In this document: positions 6,042 through 13,232 of the stretch, piece after piece
Layout: each line of letters starts with the position of its first letter
Numbering within the stretch: the stretch's first letter is position 1
Assembly: GCA_012270805.1 (NCBI GenBank)
Contig: JAAXHR010000087.1
Span: 1 to 14,062, forward strand
Length of the DNA: 14,062 nt
Source of the DNA: Dehalococcoidia bacterium
Lineage (GTDB): Bacteria > Chloroflexota > Dehalococcoidia > Lucifugimonadales > Lucifugimonadaceae
Direction of reading: 5' to 3'
Made by a program: the position numbers and the translations under genes
The notes under the pieces: model-generated
The model's input: the letters and a program-made list of their open reading frames with translations, nothing else
Databases searched by the model: none
What the model was told of the DNA's origin: nothing

Positions 6042-8377
6042 CGGGGCGTATCCTTCACGCCATGTCAAGCTGGCTTAGATCGCCGTCTTTCCGCGTCTCG
6101 GCAATCGCCGCCGCAGCCGTCATAGCCGTCTATGCCTCCCTGCAATCTGTTCCCATCTCAGCCCACGCGAACCAACTCGAATCTTCGCCCAAACCATCCG
6201 AAGAACTCGAATCTCCGCCCGAACGCGTCATCGTCTGGTTCACCGAACCCATCGAAACCGCGTTCAGTTCCATCGCCGTTCTAGACGCTCGTGGCGCCGA
6301 CGTGACCGATGGCGGAACAGCCTTCGATCCCACCGAACCCACCGCAATGTGGGTGCCGCTAACCCAACTCGACAACGGTACCTACACCGTCGTATGGCGA
6401 AACGTCTCCTCCGTCGATGGTCACAAAGTAACCGGATCGTTCCTCTTCTCGGTCGGTGAACCACTCGGTGCCGGCTCCCAGATAGCGATCGAAGCACAAC
6501 CGCTGATCCAATCCCCGTTCGACCCGATCATCCGCTGGATCATCTACATCGGCATCGCCGTATTCGCCGGGGGGCTTCTTTTCGAATTCCTCATCGTCAC
6601 ACGCGTCGCCCGCGCCGAAGACATACATCAATCGCTCTTATTTGCACTCAACACCAGCAACCGATTCGCTTCGATCGCCCTGATCGCAATCATCATCGTC
6701 ACGCTCGCACAGGTTGCCCAACTCATTCTCCAAACCATCATCGCTTTCGATGTCACACTCTTCTCCATAAGCCCAAGCCAACTCATCAACGTCGTAGCCC
6801 AGAGTGACTGGGGCCGCTTCTGGTCTTGGCGATTTACCGCTGGCATACTCGCAGCGCTAGCCACATTCGCCGCCCTTAAATCCCACCAGCAAAAACGAAA
6901 AACTCTCGGCCCCGTCGAACTTGAAGATCTGCCTCTAACCGCTGAAACCCTGTTCGGAATCGCCGCCATCGCGCTCGGCGGCATATACCTCCTTCTAATC
7001 TCCCTTACCAGCCACAACGCCGCGACACCAACCGACATCCGGTGGTTCGCGATTGCAACCGACCTCGTCCACATCGCCGCCGCTATAACCTGGGTCGGCG
7101 GAGTCGCCTACCTGCTGGTCGCATCCGTATATGCCATACGTTCCAACGACTCGTTGTCTCGGACCACGCTCCTTCAATTCGCATCCCGATTTGGCCCGCT
7201 CGCCATCTTTGCTACAACCACCCTCGTCGCCTCCGGCATTGTCTCGTCTCTGATGCAGGTCACAATCCCCGAAGCGTTAAACACTCCCTACGGACGCGTG
7301 CTCGGGGCCAAAATCCTCCTGCTCGCAATCCTCATCGGCTTGGCGATCCGTAACAACCGCTCAGTCGCCAGATCCAAAAGGTCGGGCATTGCGCCCAATC
7401 CGTCGCTTCGGCACTTCATGACTATCGAACTCGCTGTAGCATTCATGGTCCTTCTCGCGACTGCTGGACTCGCCAGTCTCGAACCTGCACGACAATACGC
7501 CGAGCGCGAAGGCATCGGCACAGTCGACCACATCACCCACTCTGAGACCATTGACGGCGCCAACATCCAGATCAAACTAGATCCGGGCAATACTGGCATC
7601 AACGACCTCACCGTCAACATCGAAGATCCCCACGGTGATCCGTTCCCTGACGCCGACGAAGTTCGCGCTCGCCTCAAATTCCTCGATGATGACTTCGGCG
7701 AACTCTTTACGCCGCTCACAAGCCCTGCTCCAGGTGAGTGGCGACTCGACAACGTAACCATCGGAGTCGCAGGGGCGTATCAACTCGACGTGACCGTTAT
7801 CCGATCCGATGCCTTCGATTCCCACCTCTCCACTCGGTTCTCTGCCGCATCACCAAGCTTCGCATCTGATCTCATCCGACCATCCGCCAGATCTGCCATG
7901 ATCGCGTTCGGCACCCTAATCGCCGTCGCTGGTATCGGATATCTCACCGCGACAATCCTAAGCCTTAAACCCATCCGCCTCACTTTCGGACTTCCTCACG
8001 GCATTGCGATCTTCATCGTCGCGATTGGGACAATCGTTATCCTCAATGCTTTCACCCTCGGCATCGGCCTGCCTACCGAAGGCAAGGGCAATCCGTTTCC
8101 CCTGACTCAAGATTCAGTGGAAATCGGAGGCGCGCACTACGCCACCACCTGCGCCACCTGCCACGGCGATCAAGGCCGCGGTGACGGCACCGCCGGCTTA
8201 GCTCTCAACCCGGTACCAGCCGATCTCGCAATCCACGTCCCGCTACACACCGACAACGAGCTATACAGCTTCATCGCCGACGGCATCGAGGGAACATCCA
8301 TGGTCGCCCAACTAGGCAATCTCACATCAGACGAGATCTGGCACCTCGTCAATTACATCCGGACAATCAGCGAGTAA
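6038..8377 (+). CDS. CopC-CopD-YtkA-like-cytochrome c fusion protein
   Basis: This 779-residue membrane protein joins parts that are often separate. A signal peptide or anchor (20-42) ends in PISA before His43. The CopC domain follows (43-141), with a possible His-brace Cu(II) site of the new N-terminal His43 plus Asp127 and His129 in VDGHKV. The CopD membrane part has eight segments (about 163-188, 208-236, 259-280, 302-326, 335-366, 382-408, 419-438, 459-481), with the intramembrane His326 (TSHN) and His345 (VHIAAAITWVGG). An extracytoplasmic beta domain (500-602) resembles YtkA/FixH. Two more membrane segments (617-641, 652-678) lead to a c-type cytochrome domain with CATCH (705-709) and probable axial Met755. 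Likely roles are copper uptake or relay and electron transfer, perhaps linked to oxidase maturation. The start overlaps the stop of the small gene before it. Confidence 0.9.
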   Translation: MTGRILHAMSSWLRSPSFRVSAIAAAAVIAVYASLQSVPISAHANQLESSPKPSEELESPPERVIVWFTEPIETAFSSIAVLDARGADVTDGGTAFDPTEPTAMWVPLTQLDNGTYTVVWRNVSSVDGHKVTGSFLFSVGEPLGAGSQIAIEAQPLIQSPFDPIIRWIIYIGIAVFAGGLLFEFLIVTRVARAEDIHQSLLFALNTSNRFASIALIAIIIVTLAQVAQLILQTIIAFDVTLFSISPSQLINVVAQSDWGRFWSWRFTAGILAALATFAALKSHQQKRKTLGPVELEDLPLTAETLFGIAAIALGGIYLLLISLTSHNAATPTDIRWFAIATDLVHIAAAITWVGGVAYLLVASVYAIRSNDSLSRTTLLQFASRFGPLAIFATTTLVASGIVSSLMQVTIPEALNTPYGRVLGAKILLLAILIGLAIRNNRSVARSKRSGIAPNPSLRHFMTIELAVAFMVLLATAGLASLEPARQYAEREGIGTVDHITHSETIDGANIQIKLDPGNTGINDLTVNIEDPHGDPFPDADEVRARLKFLDDDFGELFTPLTSPAPGEWRLDNVTIGVAGAYQLDVTVIRSDAFDSHLSTRFSAASPSFASDLIRPSARSAMIAFGTLIAVAGIGYLTATILSLKPIRLTFGLPHGIAIFIVAIGTIVILNAFTLGIGLPTEGKGNPFPLTQDSVEIGGAHYATTCATCHGDQGRGDGTAGLALNPVPADLAIHVPLHTDNELYSFIADGIEGTSMVAQLGNLTSDEIWHLVNYIRTISE

Positions 8378-8389
8378 ACGTTCCAGCCG

Positions 8390-9610
8390 TCAAACCGCTT
8401 CGGCAGCTCCGGACGCGATCAACTCTTCGATCTCGGCTTCACTGAATCCAGATTCTGCCAAGACCTCGCGCGTGTGCTGACCCATCAGTGGGGACGGACT
8501 GTGTATCTTTCCCGGCGACCCATACAGCTTCGCAGCTAATCCGATGTTCCTGGTTGTCCCAACCTTCGGATGCTCCAAAGTAACATCCATCTCACGCGCC
8601 TGAACCTGCTCGTCATCCCATACCTGCTCCATGTTGTAGATCGGTCCCGCTGGCACACCTGCAGCATCCAAAATCTCGCACCACTCCTTAGTCGACCGCG
8701 TCCCGAACGTCTCCTCCAAATCCCTTTCCAAAGATTCACGGTTGATCAAGCGACCAGCATTGTCCGAATACTTCTCAACCTCAAGCAGATCCTCTCTGTC
8801 GATCGCTTGGCATAATCGCTCCCAATTCGATTGATTCGGGGCGCCAATGGTAATGTGCCCGTCCGCAGTGCGCAACGCCTGATACGGCGCCGACAATCGA
8901 TGCGCCGAACCCAGCGGTGGCGGAACGTTGCCAGTAGCAAAGTAACTCGCCGACTCCCATACCGTATACGCCAGCGCAGCCTCCATGATGCTCACTTCCA
9001 GATACTGACCCTCTCCCGTCTTCAACCGGTGGATATAAGCCGACAAAATTCCATACGCCGAATATAGCCCTGCGTTTAGGTCCGCCATCGGAACACCCAC
9101 TTTCACCGGCGGCGAACCCGGGATGCCCGTGAAACTCATCACCCCACTCATCCCTTGCGCAATCAAATCAAATCCAGCCCGTTCCGCATACGGGCCGGTC
9201 CTACCAAACCCCGATATCGAACAGTAGATGATCCCCGGATTCAACTCGCGAACCGCTTCGTAATCTAGACCCAATCGATCCATCACTCCCGCACGATAGT
9301 TCTCGATAATCACATCAGCATCGACAAGCAAACGACGCATCGCCGCCACACCATCTGCATCCTTGAAATTCAGCACGATGCTCCGCTTGTTCCGGTTCAT
9401 CGCCAGAAACGCCGCCGATTCACCCTCCAAAAACGGTGGCCCCATCCGCCGAGTATCGTCGCCCCCGCCCGGTTTCTCGATCTTCACGACGTCCGCTCCC
9501 ATGTCCGCCAGCAACATGGAACAGTAAGGGCCCGCCAAGATCTGGGAACAGTCCAGAACCTTGATGCCCTCTAGCGGCGACGGCATCCCAACCGCGTTCG
9601 GCAACTCCAT
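8390..9610 (-). CDS. CaiB/BaiF family (class III) CoA-transferase
   Basis: This 406-residue cytoplasmic enzyme belongs to the class III CoA-transferases, which move CoA between an acyl-CoA and a free carboxylic acid through an aspartyl-CoA thioester. The N-terminal family block is clear (PLEGIKVLDCSQILAGPYCS, residues 12-31, then GADVVKIEKPGGGDD at 38-52), followed by NRNKRSIVLNF (72-82), and the catalytic Asp177 in PMADLNAG. The C-terminal half shows EEWCEIL-like and AGPIYNMEQVWDD segments of the family. Length is normal. GGGGG at 9621-9625 lies 10 nt before the ATG. It follows the GuaB3 gene by 50 nt on the same strand and probably shares its transcript. Its end is only 12 nt from the stop of the CopCD fusion. 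The acyl substrate cannot be told. Confidence 0.92.
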   Translation of the reverse strand: MELPNAVGMPSPLEGIKVLDCSQILAGPYCSMLLADMGADVVKIEKPGGGDDTRRMGPPFLEGESAAFLAMNRNKRSIVLNFKDADGVAAMRRLLVDADVIIENYRAGVMDRLGLDYEAVRELNPGIIYCSISGFGRTGPYAERAGFDLIAQGMSGVMSFTGIPGSPPVKVGVPMADLNAGLYSAYGILSAYIHRLKTGEGQYLEVSIMEAALAYTVWESASYFATGNVPPPLGSAHRLSAPYQALRTADGHITIGAPNQSNWERLCQAIDREDLLEVEKYSDNAGRLINRESLERDLEETFGTRSTKEWCEILDAAGVPAGPIYNMEQVWDDEQVQAREMDVTLEHPKVGTTRNIGLAAKLYGSPGKIHSPSPLMGQHTREVLAESGFSEAEIEELIASGAAEAV

Positions 9611-9660
9611 CGCGAATGATCCCCCAACTTTTCCGATCCGTGCTTTGCCAACCGCCCGAT

Positions 9661-10806
9661 CTACGCACCTGACATCTGGTAGATCTTGCCCTCTGTCTTA
9701 ATCGCCGGCGCATAAACCATACGCGCTCCGTGCATCTCTCGAATCGTCTCAGCACCGACATATCCCATGCACACTTGCAACGCCCCGACCAAGTTCAACG
9801 TTCCGTCAGATGTCGACGACGGCCCGAAAAGCAACTCGTCGAGGGTGTACTTCACGCCAAGATCGATCCGTGTCCCCCGTGGCAGAGAATCGTGCCACGT
9901 TGCCATTCCCCAATGCATCCCCTTCGCCGGCGCCTCTTCAGTCTTCGCAAACGGACTCCCAATCATTACCGCATCGGCACCACAAGCGACCGATTTACAC
10001 ACGTCGCCACCGGTCCGCAACCCGCCGTCCGTCACGATCGAAACGTAGCGACCCGTCTCCTCGTAATAGGCATCCCGTGCCGCCACACACTCCATCGTTG
10101 CCGACACCTGCGGTACCCCAATCCCCAAAACCTCCCTGCTGGTACACGCCGAACCAGGCCCCACACCAACCAAAATCCCATGCACACCTTCCTCTGCCAA
10201 CTCCTTCGTTACCGAATATGTCACCGTGTTCCCAACTACCACCGGGACCCCCACATCTTTCACCAAATCCGATAACCTCAACCCGATCGGGCTGTTCTTC
10301 GACCGATGGCGCTTGGTTATCACCGTGCCCTGCACGAGGATCATGTCAGCACCCGCATCTGCCGCCAGTGGCGCATGTCGTTTCGCCGTCTGCGGCACAA
10401 ACGATACCGCCGCCTTGCCTCCACCCTCTTTGATCTCAACGACCCGTTGCCCAACCAGTCGGGGGTCAACCGGTCTCGAGTAAAGCTTCTGCAGAAGTCC
10501 CGTCGCTTCTTCCTTCGGCGCCGAAGCGATGTCCCTATAGATCTCCTCCGTATCCTCGTACCGTGTATGCAACCCATCCATGTTCAAGACCGCAACTCCG
10601 CCGGCATCTGACATTTTCACCGCGAAATTCGGGTCAACCACACTGTCCATCGCCGAGGCCATGAACGGGATGTCGATGTCGAAACCGTCGAAACTCGTCG
10701 AAACATCCGTCATGTCCGGGTTGATCGTCTCATCGCCCGGCACAATCGCCACATCATCGTATCCGTACGCAGGTGGCAGGGTTTGCATTCCTATGGGTAG
10801 CTCCAT
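9661..10806 (-). CDS. guaB3: GuaB3 family IMP dehydrogenase-related protein
   Basis: This 381-residue TIM-barrel protein of the IMP dehydrogenase/GMP reductase family lacks the CBS pair that normally interrupts the barrel: the early strands (IPFMASAMDSV, 46-56; GGVAVLNMDGLH, 69-80) are followed directly by AAVSFVP (132-138). The active-site loop GPGSACTSREVLGIGVPQ (216-233) has the catalytic Cys221, and the phosphate-binding strand DGGLRTGGD (260-268) and MIGSPFA (281-287) are intact. Length and the final GTLNLVGAL (335-343) fit GuaB3, known from actinobacteria and cyanobacteria as a GuaB relative with debated activity. Start choice: a perfect AGGAGG lies 10 nt before the ATG at 10806; a GTG at 10857 would add 17 residues. 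It leads the CoA-transferase gene. Confidence 0.88.
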   Translation of the reverse strand: MELPIGMQTLPPAYGYDDVAIVPGDETINPDMTDVSTSFDGFDIDIPFMASAMDSVVDPNFAVKMSDAGGVAVLNMDGLHTRYEDTEEIYRDIASAPKEEATGLLQKLYSRPVDPRLVGQRVVEIKEGGGKAAVSFVPQTAKRHAPLAADAGADMILVQGTVITKRHRSKNSPIGLRLSDLVKDVGVPVVVGNTVTYSVTKELAEEGVHGILVGVGPGSACTSREVLGIGVPQVSATMECVAARDAYYEETGRYVSIVTDGGLRTGGDVCKSVACGADAVMIGSPFAKTEEAPAKGMHWGMATWHDSLPRGTRIDLGVKYTLDELLFGPSSTSDGTLNLVGALQVCMGYVGAETIREMHGARMVYAPAIKTEGKIYQMSGA

Positions 10807-11032
10807 ATCGTTAGAGCCTCCTATGCTGGTAGCCTGATCGCACACCCACGTTTTCACCGTCCCTGCGCCTCAACTCGTTCCGCGCGCCCAAATCCGAAGA
10901 CGCCCTTGAACGCCTGACAAATCGAGTATGACCGAAGCGATTCAAATCTAATGCGATACTTGATTCACCTAATTATCGCAGAAAATCGCCTTCCCCGCGA
11001 CCCCCATCGGACTCGAATCTGTCCCGCAATCG
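10807..11032. promoter_or_regulatory. Divergent intergenic region between guaB3 and the DUF2520 gene
   Basis: These 226 bp should hold promoters for both sides. The guaB3 side has AGGAGG (minus strand, 10822-10817). The DUF2520 side contains an AT-richer stretch, about 10941-10985, with a 7-bp inverted repeat, TGCGATA (10952-10958) and TATCGCA (10974-10980), separated by 15 nt so that the arm centres are 22 bp apart. No Shine-Dalgarno is seen before the ATG at 11033. A 7-bp repeat in a region of this size can occur by chance. Confidence 0.35.
10817..10822 (-). promoter_or_regulatory. Consensus ribosome binding site deciding the guaB3 start
   Basis: The minus strand reads AGGAGG, an exact anti-Shine-Dalgarno match, 10 nt before the ATG at 10806. 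It is the strongest ribosome binding site in the window and argues against the upstream GTG at 10857. Confidence 0.8.
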
Positions 11033-11917
11033 ATGGCAATACACAATCCCAAAATCGGTATCATCGGCGCTGGACGCGTCGGTTCTTCTTTCGCATCCGC
11101 CACCTACCCAGACGGGAAAATCGTAGCTGCTTCTTCACGCCGCACTGAACACCGCGCGTGGCTAAAACAACGATTGCCAAACATTACGATCGTCGACGAA
11201 GCAGCCAATGTTGCAGAACTCGCCGACTTAGTCTTCATAACTACCAGCGACGCCGCAATTAAACCCGTCTGCGACAGCATCTCATGGCAACCCCATCATC
11301 ACGTCGTCCATTGCTCTGGCGCACTCACCCTGTCCGCGCTCAAATCGGCCGCAAAGGCAGGTGCTTCCGTAGCAGGATTCCATCCTCTCCAGACGTTTCC
11401 CGGTTACGCCAACCCTGATCGCCTCTCCAACATCTCCTACGCCATCGACTGTGATGGCGAAGCCCTCACAACGTGGCTCCAATCCTTCGCCGACGCACAC
11501 GACAGCAACACATTCACCATCCAAGGCGAAACCGCCCACGCCGCCTATCACGCGTCCGCTGTCCTCGCGTGTGGACTCCTCGCAGGGCTAGTCGGCATCT
11601 CAGCCGAACTTTGGCAACATGCAGGCATCGACCGCAGCCGAGCCCTTAAGTTGCTCGCCCCAATACTCAAATCAACCATCGAAGCCATCGCCGACGACGG
11701 TCTCCCCGACGCCATCTCTGGACCATACGTCCGTGGCGACCTAGAAACCATCCGCAAACACCTCGAAATCACTTCCGATGTTAATCCCGACACTTCACGC
11801 GCATACGCCGCATTAGCACTAGCGCAACTCCACATCGCCAACGAAAAAGGAAACCTCGACGATAGATCTCTGACCGTCATCAAACAACTCCTCACTAGCC
11901 ATTTGCCGACACGATGA
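11033..11917 (+). CDS. Rossmann-like and DUF2520 domain-containing protein
   Basis: This 294-residue predicted oxidoreductase has two domains. The N-terminal Rossmann fold begins at KIGIIGAGRVGSSFA (7-21), with the dinucleotide motif GAGRVG (12-17) and ITTSDAAI (69-76). The C-terminal helical DUF2520 domain carries the family marker GFHPLQTF (115-122) followed by the GPYVRGD block (230-236). The layout recalls pyrroline-5-carboxylate and ketopantoate reductases, but the reaction of this family is not established. In Mycobacterium tuberculosis a homologue sits just upstream of panC and panD. Here the next gene overlaps it by ATGA (11914-11917) and encodes an enolase-superfamily enzyme, so translation is probably coupled. 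No ribosome binding site is seen before the ATG. Confidence 0.85.
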   Translation: MAIHNPKIGIIGAGRVGSSFASATYPDGKIVAASSRRTEHRAWLKQRLPNITIVDEAANVAELADLVFITTSDAAIKPVCDSISWQPHHHVVHCSGALTLSALKSAAKAGASVAGFHPLQTFPGYANPDRLSNISYAIDCDGEALTTWLQSFADAHDSNTFTIQGETAHAAYHASAVLACGLLAGLVGISAELWQHAGIDRSRALKLLAPILKSTIEAIADDGLPDAISGPYVRGDLETIRKHLEITSDVNPDTSRAYAALALAQLHIANEKGNLDDRSLTVIKQLLTSHLPTR

Positions 11918-13122
11918 CTTCACCTGACCTATCCTTCACCATCGTTGAGACCCGCACGGCGCACCTCGCATTCCCCGATACGCCCGGATACTGGGAACAA
12001 TACCGTCGCCAGAACGAGGAACTGTCCGCGACACCCGACCTTGCTCGCTACGAGTTCAAGCCCGGGTGGCAGACCGTCTACGCCACTATGGTTGAGACAC
12101 CACTGGTCCGCGTCAAACTTGCCGACGACCACATCGGCTGGGGCGAATCCAATACTCCCATCGCACCTGAAATAGTCTGCGTCATGATCGACGCCGCCAT
12201 CGCCGATATGGTCACCAACCGCGAGTTCGCCAACCCAACCGAGCTCTGGGACTTCGTCTACGACTCCCAACGCGGCCGAGGCATCAACTCTGGCTACTGG
12301 ATGGACGCCCTAGCCGCGCTTGACATCGCCGTTTGGGACGCCATCGGAAAACGTAACGATGTTCCCGTAGCAACGCTCCTAGATCCCTTCTGCCGAACCA
12401 ACATCCCCGTCTACCTGTCCGGCCTTCGACGCGCCACACTCGACGAGCGCGTCACTCAAGCCAAATCTCTCGCCGATCAAGGCATCCGCGGAGCCAAAAT
12501 CTTCCAATCCGGCGATATCCAAGCCGCGCTACATGAACTCGACGCCCTAACCCAAGGCGCACCCAACATCGAGCAATGGATGGTCGACACTCTCTGGATG
12601 TGCACCCTCGACGACGCAATATACGCCAAACTCGAATTCGGCGAACGCAAGCTCCGCTTTTACGAGTGTCCCCTCCAACCCGAAGACCTTGCCGGGCACC
12701 GCGTTCTACACCAAGCTGACGGCACACCGATCGCGATAGGCGAACACTTCCGCACAACCTACCAACTCAGCGATTGGTTAACTCCCGAACCAGTTTTCGA
12801 CATCTACCAGCCAGACATTGGGCGCACCAGCGTCAGCGACTTCATCCGACAACGCGACCTCGCATACGCCGCCAACATTCCAGTGACTCCACATATGGGC
12901 AATGGCATCTCCATCTTCCAAGCTGCCACGCTGCAATGTGCCGCCGTTTCCTCGCCCGAACTCCTCCAAGAATTCCAAGGCGGTCTATCGAATCTCCTAC
13001 AAGACGCATCTGACTCGGGATGGCAACTCAAAGACGGAGAATTCCTCCTCCCAGATCGCCCTGGCATCGGCGTGACCATCGACGAAGACGGCATCGAACC
13101 CTACATCGTTCGCAAACCGTAA
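11914..13122 (+). CDS. Enolase superfamily (mandelate racemase/muconate lactonizing type) protein
   Basis: This 402-residue protein has the two-domain build of the mandelate racemase group: an N-terminal capping domain (to about 130), then the modified barrel from DALAALDIAVWDAIGK (131-146). Mg ligands are Asp225 (WMVDTLW), Glu251 (YECPLQ) and Glu277 (AIGEHF). His327 (TPHMGN) with Asp301 (QPDIGRT) would form the His-Asp dyad, and Glu353 lies in the last barrel strands. The second-strand KxK motif is only half kept: Lys195-Ile196-Phe197, so the lysine that normally acts as base is Phe, which would leave His327 as the only clear base. The usual DxNQ after the third strand is DTLW. Members dehydrate or racemise sugar acids or hydroxy acids; the substrate is unknown. 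Start overlaps the stop of the DUF2520 gene. Confidence 0.9.
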   Translation: MTSPDLSFTIVETRTAHLAFPDTPGYWEQYRRQNEELSATPDLARYEFKPGWQTVYATMVETPLVRVKLADDHIGWGESNTPIAPEIVCVMIDAAIADMVTNREFANPTELWDFVYDSQRGRGINSGYWMDALAALDIAVWDAIGKRNDVPVATLLDPFCRTNIPVYLSGLRRATLDERVTQAKSLADQGIRGAKIFQSGDIQAALHELDALTQGAPNIEQWMVDTLWMCTLDDAIYAKLEFGERKLRFYECPLQPEDLAGHRVLHQADGTPIAIGEHFRTTYQLSDWLTPEPVFDIYQPDIGRTSVSDFIRQRDLAYAANIPVTPHMGNGISIFQAATLQCAAVSSPELLQEFQGGLSNLLQDASDSGWQLKDGEFLLPDRPGIGVTIDEDGIEPYIVRKP

Positions 13123-13232
13123 CAGAAATCAGTGAATCCCAAACACGAATTGTTGCAATCTTTAATCATTCGTGTGATTCCATATAAACCAGACACGGAC
13201 TACCGACTAACACTTCATCGCGCTTTCAAGCA
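13123..13232. promoter_or_regulatory. Intergenic region with 8-bp inverted repeat before the MFS gene
   Basis: ACACGAAT (13143-13150) and ATTCGTGT (13168-13175) are exact reverse complements, 17 nt apart. The right arm also belongs to a second possible hairpin, AATCAT-TCGT-GTGATT (13164-13179). CATATAAA at 13181-13188 could be a -10 element downstream of the repeat, but I cannot place a -35. No T-run follows, so a rho-independent terminator is unlikely. An operator or attenuator for the transporter gene is possible. Confidence 0.4.

Noticed and set aside
9730..10611. Several long plus-strand frames opposite guaB3
   Set aside because: They are rich in Pro, His, Arg and Ser as expected for antisense frames of a GC-rich coding region, and overlap one another.
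10807..10857. GTG start of guaB3 at 10857
   Set aside because: A perfect AGGAGG sits at the right distance before the ATG at 10806, and the added residues do not resemble the family.
10952..10980. TGCGATA/TATCGCA inverted repeat as a defined operator
   Set aside because: Seven-bp arms within a 226-bp intergenic region can arise by chance; kept only as a note in the intergenic entry.
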